Shown here: piece by piece, positions 10,488-21,622 of the stretch | Position numbering within the stretch: position 1 is the first letter of the stretch | Layout: the number at the start of each line of letters is the position of its first letter | Assembly: GCA_014281115.1 (NCBI GenBank) | Contig: JACONQ010000002.1 | Coordinates: 1-64,000 of the forward strand | Length of the DNA stretch: 64,000 bases | Direction: 5' to 3' | Source: Laburnicola sp. R22_1 | Lineage: Eukaryota; Ascomycota; Dothideomycetes; Pleosporales; Didymosphaeriaceae | The notes under the pieces: model-generated | What the model was told of the DNA's origin: nothing | Seen by the model: only the letters and a program-made list of their open reading frames with translations | Database searches by the model: none | Made by a program: the position numbers and the translations under genes

Positions 10488-11794
10488 TTACAACTCCTCC
10501 TTCACACGGTCCGTAGCGGAGGCAGCGGACTTGGAAGCCTCAGCCGAGGCACTGGCGGCAGACTTGGACATGGAGGAAGAAGGGCTGGAGGCACTCTTGC
10601 CAGCGGCACCAGATGCGCCCTTTGCACTAGCTGCAGCAGCACCGGATGCACTGCTGGCACTAGCCGCGGCAGAGTCAGTAGCAAGACCGATTTTGGCCTT
10701 GATCCAGTTGGTATATCCAGCGAAGCCGTCCGTAGCCTGGGCGTACTGGTTGCCAGCCTTGGTGGTGGCCGCACCATAGGCACTGGCAGCCGAGGCTGAG
10801 GCGTTGTCGCCAGTGAGACGAGCACGGTGCTTGCGGGCGAGGGCGAGGAGTTCGTTACGCTTGGAGCCCTGGGGAACCTTGATACCGTTCTTGTCGGCCC
10901 ATTCCTTGATCTGGCTGTCAGACCATGAGTCGAGAAGAGCGTCGGTAAGGCTCTGCTGGGCAGACGCGGCAGAGGAAGAAGCAGACTCGTATGCGCCTTG
11001 CATATTCTGGCTAGCGAGACGAGACTGGCGACGGACGCTGGCGATGAGGCTGTCACGAGTGGAAGGTTGGGGGACCTTGTAGCCGCGCTCATCGAACCAG
11101 GCCTTCAAGTCAGAATCGGACCACGAATCATAGAGCCAGTCACCAGGGTAGTTGACGTTCTCGGAGATCTTGTTGGCGGCAGATTGGTAGTTCTCACGGA
11201 CAGACTTGAGCAGAGCGTCACGCTGGCGAGGCTGGGGAACGGGAATGCCATGCTTGTCGGCAAAGGCCTTTAGCTGGGATTCGGACCAACTACTCTCGTT
11301 AGTACGCTTCGTGAGTGGAGCAGGGAAGTGCATACGAGTCGAAAATCCAGTCCTTAACACTACCATAGGCCTGGTTCGCGGAGTCTTCGGTCTCAGTCCA
11401 GTAGACCTTCACCTGTTCGATGAGGGAGTTGGTGTCCTTCTCTGTGCCCTTCTTCGCCTGCTGGCCCTTGGCCGTCAGGTAGTTGTTCAGCGTCTGGGCG
11501 TCCCAGCTGGTGTAGGGCGTGACGGCCTTGTCGTTCCAGTTGTCCTTGACCAGATTCTCGAGATGCTTGCGGTCGGCGGGCGTGGGGTAGGGGATGTTGT
11601 GGTCAGACAGCCAGCGCTCGAGCTCAGTCTCGTGCCACTTGTTGTACACTGTGCTAGTTAGCTGCTAGCCCTGTGGATATTGCGATGGCGCGGTGGGCTT
11701 CATTTAAATACGCACCGGGCTTGCCGAACCAGCTGTTGGCCGTGGCCTGGGCGGCGAGGGCCACCACGAGGGTGGATGCGAGCGAGAATCTCAT
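10488..11794 (-). CDS. Ish1/Msc1-type stress response protein, secretory
   Basis: I predict three exons (11794-11716, 11648-11336, 11289-10488; introns 67 and 46 bases) giving 397 residues. The start at 11794 gives a clear signal peptide (MRFSLASTLVVALAAQATA). After it come five Ish1-type helical repeats of about 35 residues with the pattern SWS[DE]SxLKxWxDxxGIxVPQPxxRxxLL, two in exon 2 and three in exon 3. The last 130 residues are Ala/Ser-rich. Ish1-repeat proteins (fission yeast Ish1, budding yeast Msc1) sit in the nuclear envelope/ER and are induced by stress. The exact role here is inferred. It is the first gene inward from the telomere. Confidence 0.88.
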
Positions 11795-12215
11795 TGTGAT
11801 CAAGCCAATAAAGATAGATTGGACGGCGCAGGGGGGCAGAGGAAGAGGGGAGCTGAGGAGAGCAGTGCAGATGGCCCGCAGAGTTTATGAGGAACGAGGG
11901 GGCACAAAGGTGTGACGTAGTTTCCACGTTGGGGGACAATCAAGGACGCGCTTGCAGGCCGCGGCCGCCAACCAGAGCTGTGTGCAGTATGCGCGCCGCT
12001 CACCGCGGCACCTACCGGGAGTCGAGGTTTCCAAGGCCGTCGTCTAGACTGCTGGCCATTCATTTATTTTCTCACAGCGTGCTCATCGAAATTGTGAAAC
12101 ACAAAAAGGCCCTACACGCGATGATAACGCCTTGTCGCAGGCAAAGCGATGGGGTTCAGAAATTCCCATCGTGATCGCGTTTTGCGGGGATTCGCTACGC
12201 CAGCCACTGACATCA
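11795..12215. other. Upstream region of the Ish1-type gene
   Basis: This is about 420 bases without a supported gene. It should hold the leftward promoter of the Ish1-type gene. Several short overlapping frames exist on both strands, none with motifs. Confidence 0.4.
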
Positions 12216-12440
12216 TCAAAACAAAGCACACGCCTGGTCCGTCTCCCGGTTATGCTGCTTCACCTCCTCACTGTCCGCCGCAGGAGGATTCTCCTTCAGA
12301 ATCTTCGGCTGCGCACCTTTGGCTAACTTGTCGCTGCTTCCTCCTCCGCTGCTGCTGCTACCGCTGGGCGAGCTTCCACCGCTGCTGACCTTCGGTGCCG
12401 GCGGTCCCGGGTGCTCGACGTGTTCACTGCCGCTCTTGCC
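12216..12440 (-). CDS. Possible last exon of a small Gly/Ser-rich protein
   Basis: The leftward frame entered after an acceptor-like CAGTAG at 12443-12441 reads through a Ser/Gly-rich stretch, then 'SSDKLAKGAQPKILKENPP', 'DSEEVKQHNRETDQ', and ends at TGA 12218-12216. The tail looks like a conserved soluble helical protein, not random sequence. I could not fix the first exon or start codon. The last residues may also be altered by another intron beginning GTGTGC at about 12230. No family is assigned. Confidence 0.3.
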   Translation of the reverse strand, partial: GKSGSEHVEHPGPPAPKVSSGGSSPSGSSSSGGGSSDKLAKGAQPKILKENPPAADSEEVKQHNRETDQACALF

Positions 12441-12786
12441 CTACTGCTGAGGGTTTTCACTATGCTCGCACCGTCAGAGGTGCACAGAATCAGTCCGGCA
12501 AACGCCGACACCAGAAAGCGCCACAACTTCACAGCACGCCCGCCATCCATATGTTTGAGACCAAACATAATTTCAACATCGTTGATCATAACTATCAGCG
12601 CTGCCGTTGTGAGAGGCCGCTGATGGGTATCAGGCTAAAGCAATCTATCTATTAAAAATAAGCGTGACGCTGCCCAAACCCACGTCTACATGTACCTGGT
12701 ATCCAATCTCTCATTACAAACGTAGTTGTAGCGCCTCATATGCAAGCCAAAATATGCATGGAATAACGTATATCGCAATCAATCAA

Positions 12787-14882
12787 TCAATCGATTCCAC
12801 GGACAGATCCATCGATCCTCCAATCGTCCACTTCAACATCCCTCGGTGCGGTGTGAATCGCCTCATCATCTACTTCGACATGGTTGAGCCAGGTGCCCAC
12901 TCTGTTAGAGCCACGCTTTGTCCCGTCACGCGAGAGTCCAGCCATGGCTGACGCTGTAACGGTGCGGACAGGAGGAGCTCGTGGCGCTTCTCGGGGCGCT
13001 TGACGTCCAACGCGACGGCCGAAAAAGGATCTCGGTGCTGAGGAACGGACTGCTGTGCGAGCAGCCGCTGTGGCAAGCGGGCGCACAGCGTATGAGTCGT
13101 TCATGTGGTGTCCTCCGGAATTTCCCAGGCCGTAAACGCCAACAACCGGGTCCGCACGATGAACGTCCGATGCTGTCGGAGTGGACTCCATCCGAAGTTG
13201 AGCCTGGAGATGGGCCGCGAGGACCTCGTCGGCCCGGTCAAGGTCGCGATCTGGTCTATGTCGGGTACGCGTACTGGCTCGACGGACCGGCACAGGACCA
13301 GGGGCGGAAGGCATCTCGATGACTTCGACCATGTCATGAGGCATGTAAGGTACACGCATATCGTTGAGACGATCATCATCATCAAGGTGGTGGTAGTTGA
13401 ACCACGGACAGTTACATGTCTTCCAAGGTGCTGCACATACCATGCAAAACTGAGCTGTACAGCGACTGCGAAACGTAAGCGATGAAATCAGTAAAAGCGT
13501 AAATCAGTGGCCTACCAGGTCATGTGGTTGCAGCCTTCCTTCAATTCGACCATAGCCCTACAATTATAGCACCGCTGCCAGCCCTGATCTTTGCCCATCT
13601 CCACTACGCGGTTGATTTCCTCGTCTCGCGGGCATTCCCGCCTTGTGTGGAATTTACTGTTGCAGAGCACACATACTTTGGTATTGCATCGACTGCAACG
13701 TGCATACTTTCTACCATAGGTCAAGTCCATGCGAATCTTCGAAGGTTTGATCCATTGCCCGCACCCTCTAGTCGGACAGTATAGTCGATTTGCAGTCGTG
13801 TACTCTTGATATTTCTTGTTCCATAGCCTCTTGAATTTATCATCGAAAAGACGTTCAGCGTACTTTAGGGGAATGTGTTCCTTGCAGCACGTCGGTGGCA
13901 TGTGCTGGGGATCCGAGACCGAAAGGGAGAACTGACGCTTGAGGCACGAATGGCATATACGGTGACCGCAGCCCAGTTTGACGGTCTTGTGTGCATATAG
14001 ATCATCGGCCAAGCAGACGACGCATTCCACCCTGTCTTGTTAGCTGGTTGTGCATAACTGAGCACTAAGTACGAACCTTGGGATCTCCTTTTGTATAACA
14101 GTGGTTTGTGTCCGGGGCGGGGGTCGGAACAGCGTGGCTAGCAGGCCGCTGCTTCTTCGTCCGGAGTCTCTGGCGGAGACGGTATGAGATCTGGAAATAG
14201 GCGTAGGGGCGGTGGGCAATTTGATCGTGCTGGTTCGCCGCGTCGAAGGCCTGGTCATGTACACTCGCTGCGGCTCTCGGGCAGACATGCTTCTGCCCAG
14301 TTTGGGCTCTTCCACTTTGCGCAGCGAGGCAGACCTCGAGCCCGATAGAGGTGTATGTTCTGTCCTGCTCGACGACCCGCCCTCGTCACTCCTGCGTCTT
14401 CCCGATGACCGCCTCACGCGGACCTCCTCCACCACCTCCCTCGATTTGGGCCAATCATAATCGTAATTGACGCTCCGGTCATCCTCGCCCCTTTCCCGCC
14501 TCTTTTTCCGCCGCAGGGTGCCATCCCGTCTGGTCTCCCTACTACTCCGCGGCGGCTCCCTCTCTCTTTCCACGCGAATGTCCCGTGCCATGCGCTGCGA
14601 ATCGCGACGGCGGTCGGTGTCGGGCCTGGAGGGATACGACTCTCGCCGGGCCCTCAATTCGTCGATGTCGATTTCGGCTTCTCGCCTTGCCTCCTCGGTG
14701 CGTCGGCGTGATCGTCGTTCCCGCCTGGCCGCTTCGTAGTCGTTGTCCTGCTCGAATTCGCGGGGGCGGTGTCGGCGGCGGTGTCTGCGCTCGCGCTCAC
14801 GGTCGTCGTCGTCGTCGGAGTAGTCTTCGTAGAGATATCTAGAGTCACGCGTAGCCCGGTTGCGGGCCATGTCCTGGGGCAA
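12787..14882 (-). CDS. RBR-type E3 ubiquitin ligase
   Basis: Three exons are predicted (14882-14077, 14031-13516, 13465-12787; introns 45 and 50 bases), giving 666 residues. The N-terminal 265 residues are disordered and Arg/Asp/Glu/Ser-rich. A RING1-IBR-RING2 array follows: RING1 'CVVCLADD...CGHRICHSC', IBR 'RLYCPTRGCGQW...CVLC', and RING2 'CYNCRAMVELKEGCNHMTC', continued after the second intron by 'RCTAQFCMVC' and 'CNCPWF'. In this family the Cys in GCNH accepts ubiquitin as a thioester, and it is present. The intron falls within the Cys codon of the HMTC motif, so splicing is needed to build RING2. The C-terminus is disordered and basic. The substrate is unknown. Confidence 0.9.
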
Positions 14883-15528
14883 CGTGTGTATATACAGGGT
14901 GCCTGGAGTGCCAGCCTCTCAGGTTCCCGATGCTGGCAGATGCTCAGGCAGCGGTGCAGGAGGGCGTGCAGGCGCAGGTGATGAGTGGAGCGATCCGACT
15001 TGCGGTGGGTGGAGGACAGCAGCGCCTGCAGACAACATGGAGCATGGACCGGGCCAGTGACCACGGCACGAGTCAAGCGTCTCCTGGCAGCCCAGCCAGA
15101 AGCGCACCAGCGAGCGTCGGGCGGTGAGAGCCACGCTGCCAGCGCGGAGGCCCTGTTGATCAGTGCCACCTGCTTCCCGTCCAGCGTTCCGCTAGCGCTT
15201 TGCAGCCCATTAACTTAATTCACGAGCGCCTGTGAGTGTACACCACACTGCAGCGCTGCCACCTGTCTCGGCCCGGCCATAGCAGCTATCATGGCTCTGC
15301 CGGCCCAACAGCAAGCCCATGTAGGCTATGTATGCTGCTATATGCAGCCTTGCGCACCGCCGAAAGCACGCCCATTTGCCGCACACATGGCCAGCTTCGT
15401 CATTGCTGCATTGCCCACACATGGCCAGCTTCGTCACTGCTGTATTGCGTATTGCGCACGCTGCCGGCGTCCGTTGGGCTGCGACATCTAATGTAGCTAT
15501 GCGGACGCCGAAACGGGCGACCTTGTGC
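14883..15528. other. Intergenic region with a 33-base tandem repeat
   Basis: It lies between the RBR gene start and the 3' end of the transporter gene. It contains two copies of a 33-base unit at 15382-15447 and no supported gene. Longer open frames here are antisense or non-coding in appearance. Confidence 0.45.
15382..15447 (+). repeat. 33-base tandem repeat, two copies
   Basis: The unit begins CACACATGGCCAGCTTCGTC and continues to CTGCATTGCC/CTGTATTGCG. The second copy starts at 15415. Confidence 0.8.
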
Positions 15529-17076
15529 TCAGTCCTTCTCCAGCGTGATTTGCGTAGAAACTTCCCACATCTGCCCGCCACCGCCGCCGTAGCCTCCGCC
15601 CAGGCGATTCCGAACCATGCTCCCAACCCGGTCCCGCAGTCGTCCAATCTCCTCCAGGCTGCACACACGCAGTTTAAGGTTCGCCTGACACAGCCCATAG
15701 TGCACCTGCCAGAATTTGGCCTCCTCCACCGCACTGACGGCCGGATCCGTCTCGATGTCGTACATGACGGCTGAAACCCCGGGCCCTGTGTAAGACATCA
15801 TGAGCATCTTTCCTAGCGACCACCCCTGGACCCAGCCCAACGCCACCATGGCCAGGGCCACCGAGAACGAGAGGGTGCGGTCCAGCCAGACGTACATCTG
15901 AATGCTGAGGAGAGGTAGGAGAAGGAGAAGCGCCGAGCATGACAGCGTGAGAAAATGCGAAGGGCTGCTCAACACCGAGGGCAGGTTGGCCATGGCGCCC
16001 AGCCTCATTACCTTGCCGATGCGGGCGTGGTTCTTGAGCAGCATCGCCGAGACCATGGTGCTTACGATGCCACTCAGAGCCGCAACATCGATACTGCCTG
16101 GAGAAACGCGCTCGTGTGCGTGCCCATGATGCGCCGTGTGGCCGCCCTTGTCCTCCAGCGAATGTGTCAAGCCATGCGAAATCAGATCCAAGCCCATAAA
16201 CAGCAGCCCTACGGACATTCCGAGTCCTGCAATCACCTCGGAGCGCTCGAAGCCGAAGGGATGTCGGATAGTTGACCGTTTCCAGACTTCGAAGTTGGCT
16301 CCCACGTCAACGGCTACGCAGAGGAAGGCCCCAAGAGCGTCGTAGAAGATCAAGCGAGACAGTACAGTGAGTGCAAGCGACTCGTGGGCGCCCCACTGCA
16401 CCAAGCCAGCCACTGAGAGATGGCAAAAGCACCATGCCAATCTCAACATCTGCTCCCTAGACATGCTCGAGCGATATTCCTTGAAAGTCGGTACGGGGAG
16501 GGATGCGGGGAGCTGGAGCGGGGCGCGCGGTGGAGGCTCGAGGAATATCTGGTGGGACACGCTGCTGTGCTTGTACTTGTGTCCACGGCGCCGGCCAACA
16601 TCCTATGTGGTTTAGCCGACGCTGTGCTTTTGCTGCGACGTACTTACGCTCTTGATGCCCTGTGCCTTGTTGGGCATGTAGCTGACCGACTGGAAATTGA
16701 ACGGATTGCGCGCATGCTCTGCGCTGCCCAAAGACGGCGGCTCCGTGTCGCTCGCACTCGCCCCGCTCATAACGCTGGCGGGCGTCAAGGGAAAGGCCGA
16801 GCTCCCTGGGCTGAAGATGGTGCTTGGTGTTGCCTTTTGCGAGAGCGAATCCCCCGGCGCGAGCGCCCCGTATCGCTCGGACGGAAAGGTAGCAGACATG
16901 GGAGAGAGGGCATTCGCATTGAAGCCCAGTCGTGCCGGTGATAGCTGGCTCTCCAGCACAAGGCCGGCGGGCGCATGCTCGTCTTCAGGAGGCGGCGTAG
17001 GCGTCCGCGGCGGGAGGGGGAGCGGCATGTCGGATGCCATGGCTGTAGTCTCTGGGGAGCGACGGTGGTGTGGCAA
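15529..17076 (-). CDS. Cation diffusion facilitator, Zrg17/ZnT6-like zinc transporter subunit
   Basis: Two exons are predicted (17076-16648, 16602-15529; intron 45 bases), giving 500 residues. The start could also be the second Met at 17040. The first 140 residues are disordered and Pro/Ser-rich. Then comes 'RRRGHKYKHSSVSHQIF', a conserved junction motif I associate with Zrg17-type proteins, and about six membrane helices. A short His-rich loop (HTAHHGHAHE) lies between helices 4 and 5, and a cytoplasmic C-terminal domain follows. The HxxxD metal sites of catalytic CDF members are not visible in helices 2 and 5. This agrees with the Zrg17/ZnT6 class, which works as a partner of an Msc2/ZnT5-type subunit to load zinc into the ER and Golgi. 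It is divergent to the gene at 17594. Confidence 0.82.
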
Positions 17077-17593
17077 TCAAGCTGTAGGCATAGCGAGCGG
17101 TGGTTGAGGCTCCTGGTGGTGACGACAGGAGAGGGGTGAGAGCCATCTCCGAGTCGCTTGGTACCAAGGTAGGCGGCCGGGATCATCGCTGCAACCTGCA
17201 CCGCTCGGTCGCTTCGCAGGACAGCCGCCCGCCACCTCCACTCTGCCCGTCGCCCTGTGAAACGCGCTCTTTTGACAGCTGCCGGCACCTAATCTGGCAC
17301 GCCTGGGTATTTTGTTCCGTGAGAGGCGTCTCCTGGATGATTTGCCGGCGCATAGGACAGGCTCTGTTTAGGCACCCTCGACGGGCCTAGCCGGCGACGT
17401 GAATGCGATGGAAGATGGTCCGAGTCCCCAACAGCACGGCAGAGAAAGCCGAGTGCAACCACAGAAGAGAGGCGCGAAGGGCAAGAGCCAGCCAAGACAG
17501 AGGAAGGCGTCACTGAGAACGGGCGTATTGGGAAGGAACATAGCACACCAGGACCAGCGGACGCCTGCCGACCCGCCCGCCACCTACACCGAC

Positions 17594-18133
17594 ATGGCGT
17601 CCCCAACGCGCGACGACGAGGCTGCCGACACCAGTTTGATGGCGCCCTATGCATCAACCACCGACGACGACGAGGGCGTCGCCTTCTGCCGGCCACCCGC
17701 CTCACGCAGCTCCGCGTACAAGGCCGCCCAGCTGCAAGCTACAAGCCCCGCCATGTCGCTGCCACGCCTTCGCCCCAGCCGTGCTGCACAGCAAACCTCG
17801 CTGATCATTGTGCAAACGCCCACCGACTTGACTCTCACCGACGAGTGGGATTACAGCGACACAGAGTGGTGGGGCTGGATCATCCTCATAGCGACTTGGG
17901 TCGTATTCGTCGTCGGTATGGGCTCTTGCCTCGGCGTTTGGAGCTGGGCATGGGATGTGGGAGAGACACCGTATGCGCCGCCCGAGCTCGAAGACGACCC
18001 CACGTTACCCATCACGGGTTATTATCCTGCATTGATGGTCTGCACGGCCGTCGTGGCTTGGGTGTGGGTGGTCGTGGCTTGGGTGGGCATGAAATATTTC
18101 CGACACGCGAAGATGGTCGGTGATGATGGCTAG
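17594..18133 (+). CDS. Unknown two-helix membrane protein
   Basis: The single exon encodes 179 residues from the ATG at 17594 (MASPTRDDEAAD...). An in-frame ATG at 17399 would add 65 basic residues and seems less likely. The first 85 residues are polar and disordered. They are followed by 'DEWDYSDTEWWGWIILIATW', a long hydrophobic helix, an acidic/proline loop with 'YAPPELEDDPTLPITGYYP', and a second Trp-rich helix with a short basic tail (KYFRHAK). The layout suggests a small endomembrane protein. It shares a 520-base divergent promoter region with the zinc transporter gene. No family is recognised. Confidence 0.65.
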   Translation: MASPTRDDEAADTSLMAPYASTTDDDEGVAFCRPPASRSSAYKAAQLQATSPAMSLPRLRPSRAAQQTSLIIVQTPTDLTLTDEWDYSDTEWWGWIILIATWVVFVVGMGSCLGVWSWAWDVGETPYAPPELEDDPTLPITGYYPALMVCTAVVAWVWVVVAWVGMKYFRHAKMVGDDG

Positions 18134-18675
18134 CTACTAGTACAAGCTACACAAAAGCCGCTATCTATAACGGCATGAATCGGCGGAACACGTTTCTGGG
18201 TCTGCCTCGTTGAGGTGTTAATACTCCCATTATAGCCGATAAGATCTCGGTCTGAAACACTAAGTAACGACTCGGCTGAACCTTCTGCACCGCACGCAGC
18301 TTTGGCAGATTGCACGGCCGAGCGATGATGTTGTCGATATTTGCTTTGATATTCCTTAAAAAGCAGAGCACTCCTTGCTGCAGATGGAATTTCTAGAATT
18401 TACTAGGTCGTCCCTGCTTCTTCACAGCAACGCAGGCCCGAAAGCGGAACACGGCTGTCTGCCCCTCACAATTCATCTCAATCTGCTCGAGTCGCATTCG
18501 TTTCCCGCATCGAATACTACGGCGCTCCTGTAGGTAGTGATTAGTGGCCGTGCGTGTCTGGGGATGCGGCCTGCTGTTGTAATTTGATCGAGGTCGGAGA
18601 TTATTTTCTCCTCGGCTTGCAATCTCAAACGACATACTAATGTGCGGCAGGCCGCAAAATTTCTACTTGTCAATA
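18134..18675. other. Intergenic region
   Basis: This is about 540 bases with no supported gene. Two short leftward frames (18165-18371 and 18393-18635) have no motifs and do not join into a convincing model. Confidence 0.4.
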
Positions 18676-19670
18676 ATGGCTCTTCGCAGGAATCCTCGCC
18701 GGAAGTGCAAAACAGAGAACGCCCAAGTAGCGCCAGTCGTTTGTTATGAACGAGATTGGAGGACGGAAGGACCCGCGACTAAGATTACACCATTGCGCCA
18801 TTCTGTGAAACCCAAGAAGGCATTATGGTAAGTGCTAGACTGAGATATCGACGATGACGCTGACTGTGAAGCAGCAAGAATTCACGAACCATACCGCTGC
18901 CGACATCTCGCGACGGACCTTTTCCTTTCTTCCTTCTTCCAAGAGAAGTCAGAGATGACGTGCTTTCGTACTTGGTCGTTCGACGAGGACGCCGCACACC
19001 TATCCTAGAAGCCAAATCCGTTCTCCGAGACCAGAAAAAACGCGCCACAACACAGCGGAACCGAGGAAGGCAGAATCTCAAGCGTGCGCTGGCAGGGCGT
19101 CGGCCCATGGCTCAACGAACTACAACAACGGAGCCTATCGTTCATCTGGAGGTAATGCGTGCTTCCAGTTCACTTCACCATGAAGCACGCGATTGCTTCT
19201 ATCAGCGCAACTATTTTGCACTCTCGCTCGATAGCTTACCCGCGACGACGTTCGACACGCCCTCCGGATGGGACTGCAGCAGAATCAAGAAGATGCAACT
19301 TGAGCTGCAACTAAAGGATGCACAGAGAATGAACAGCTACATAGATTGGGCATCCTTCTTCGCTAGGTTTCCGTCTCTCGTCCACCTGCGGATCATCCCA
19401 ACTTTCCACTCGCGGTACTTCGAATGGGCACGCACAGAGCTCGCCGAATGGACATCCGCGCATTATGTTTTCGGCGCCTTCTTCAGGGAGCTGTTGGCAT
19501 CCGTTCCTGGGCATCTTGTATTCAAGCTGGGGCAGTCGGCCGACCCGCAAGAGGACATGCAGTTGGAGGGCAAAGCGCCAGTCAGCAAGAGCGTGCTGTT
19601 GGCCATGTACGCTGAGATGCGTCCTAGCCGGGGACATTTTCACTGCTGCCAAACAAGCTCATTACAATAA
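18676..19670 (+). CDS. Unknown protein with F-box-like N-terminal segment
   Basis: Two exons are predicted (18676-18827, 18875-19670; intron 47 bases starting GTAAGT), giving 315 residues. After a basic N-terminus, splicing creates 'PFPFFLPREVRDDVLSYLV'. This is the pattern found at the start of many expanded fungal proteins that begin with an F-box-like helix pair (LPxEVRxxIxxYL). The rest ('FARFPSLVHLRIIPTFHSRY') resembles the measuring-type C-termini of those proteins but has no named domain. Such genes are numerous and variable in Dothideomycetes. The function is unknown. Confidence 0.65.
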
Positions 19671-20079
19671 CTATAACAATTACTTCGTAACATTAGCATC
19701 GAGCGATATATATGCGTGCGTGCATTGCATTTGGCCGACGTGGAAGTGAACGAGCGCTGAGGTGCTCTGCGCTCCAAGGCGTGGCGTGGCGCATGAATGT
19801 GGGTTGGGGGATGTGAAACGGGGGTCCTTAGGTATGATGACTTAAGATATAGCTATGGGGGTAGGTTTTATGGGGATTCTGTTATGGGTCTAGGTGGAGG
19901 AGGGGATGAGGGTGTGTTATAGCGTAGGCCCTGTAGGGATAGTAGCCGCGTATGTCTTTGCATAGTCTACCACGTTGGGCTAGGCTGCCAAGGCCGTTCC
20001 GAAGACCTCGGACCTGGTTTCGGGCGGCGTCGAGTTCCGCAAGCTCACCAACTGCCTCCAACCTCACACACGACGCGTT

Positions 20080-21022
20080 ATGCCGCCCTCACCTCTCGCA
20101 AATCCCCTCGCGACCGTCGCACAGCTCGAGACGTCGGGCTCGCAAATCGATGGCATCCCCGCGCATCTCGAGATCTCGGTGCGCTTCGCGGGCGCCCAGT
20201 TGACGCAGGCTGCGGGCATCTTACTGCGGTTGCCGCAAGAGGTCGTAGCGCAGGCTTTGGTGGTGTTTATGAGGTTCTGGCCAGGGCCTGAGGGTGGAAG
20301 TCTGGCGGAGCTTGGTGCGCGGGTAAGTCTTCGCGCGAGAATTAGGGCGCCTGCAATAAAGATAGACGGCTAATGCTGGCACGTTACAGCAAGTTTCCGC
20401 CGCCTCGATCTATCTTACGACCAAGTTATCCGCCTTCCCAAAGTCCCCACGCAGTATCGTAAACGTGTACGCCTACCTCGCCACGCTCCCGTCCACGTCC
20501 CCAACGCCAGCGCAGCTCCAGGAAGGCAAAGCAGAGCTGTACTACGTATCCGAAGGCACCTATCAAACGCGCCGGATCGAACTCTTCGAAGCCGAGCAAC
20601 GCATACTCAAAGTCCTGGGCTTCCAGGTCCATGTTGCGCTCCCGTATACCCTCTGCATCACCTACCTGCAAGCACTCGATGTCTTTTCCCATCCGCGCGC
20701 TTCAGAGCTGGCGAAAAGAGCGATTGCGTATCTGAATACGGCGCTTTTGAGTCCGCAGGTGCTGTGTTTGACGCATCAGCCGTCTGCTTTGGCGTCGGCT
20801 GCTATTTATCTTGCTGCGAGGGAGGTGGGGGTTAAGCTTCCGGAGCTGGAGTGGTGGGAGGTGTTTGATACGGATAGAGAGGAATTGGGATTCTTGGTTG
20901 TGGGCATGTTGAGCGTGGAGAGTTTTGCGGAGGAGGAACGGGCGAAGTGGAAGGGTAGGAGGGTTCCGTTGACTGTTGAGGAGGTGGAGGATGAGATGAG
21001 GAAGGAGGGTGGTGGTGGATGA
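20080..21022 (+). CDS. Cyclin-box protein (cyclin L/K-like)
   Basis: Two exons are predicted (20080-20322, 20390-21022; intron 67 bases), giving 291 residues. Exon 1 holds 'LRLPQEVVAQALVVFMRFW', the first helices of a cyclin box. Exon 2 continues with 'QVSAASIYLTTKLSAFPKSP' and 'IELFEAEQRILKVLGFQVHV', with 'HVALPYTLCITYL' after it. A second-fold segment is 'QPSALASAAIYLAAREVGVKLP'. This arrangement matches transcription/splicing-type cyclins (C, K, L, Q), which pair with Cdk kinases on RNA polymerase II, rather than mitotic cyclins. The exact subtype is not decided. Its stop is only 75 bases from the stop of the convergent transcription factor gene. Confidence 0.85.
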
Positions 21023-21622
21023 GGCGTGCCAACTTCGAAATTCGTTCGCATCCGTTTCTAGTCAACTCACATCTTCCGAGCATGCTTTCCAAAGCTGTCA
21101 CCCTTTCCCGGCGGCCCACCGTTCCGTCCTCTCCAGACCATACGAAACCACCATCATGGCTCGTCCAAAGTCATCGACCAGCTCAGCTCCCACATCCCCA
21201 ACTACGCTCCCCATCCCCAAACTCTGCACAAAAAGTAGCTTCTCCTGCCCCTTCTCCTCCACGATTCTCTCCCATTTGAGCCCCGACTCCGCATCCCACA
21301 CCCCTTTCCCAAACGTACACACTACACCCCCAGGACAAGACGACACGCCATCCCGAATCGTCCCATACACGGCCTGCAACACACTCGTCGTAAGCCACGT
21401 GCGCCTCACGCTCTCCAAAAAAAGCCACATGTGCCACTTGGACTCGACGGGCGGGCCCAAGCCCAACGGCCCAACGGCCCCCGCGTCGCCAGCTCCATGC
21501 ATTGTGACATGCGCCCCAACCCGCTCCCACATGACCTTGTTCCACGCCGCCAGCGTCCCGAAATGCGCCTCCCCCCGCGCCCGCAACCGCACGTCCCCGT
21601 CAAACAAGCAAATCACTGAATA

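Noticed and set aside
14040..15169. Extra leftward and rightward frames around the RBR N-terminus
   Set aside because: They overlap the Arg/Asp-rich exon in other frames and carry no motif; the start at 14882 gives a consistent model.
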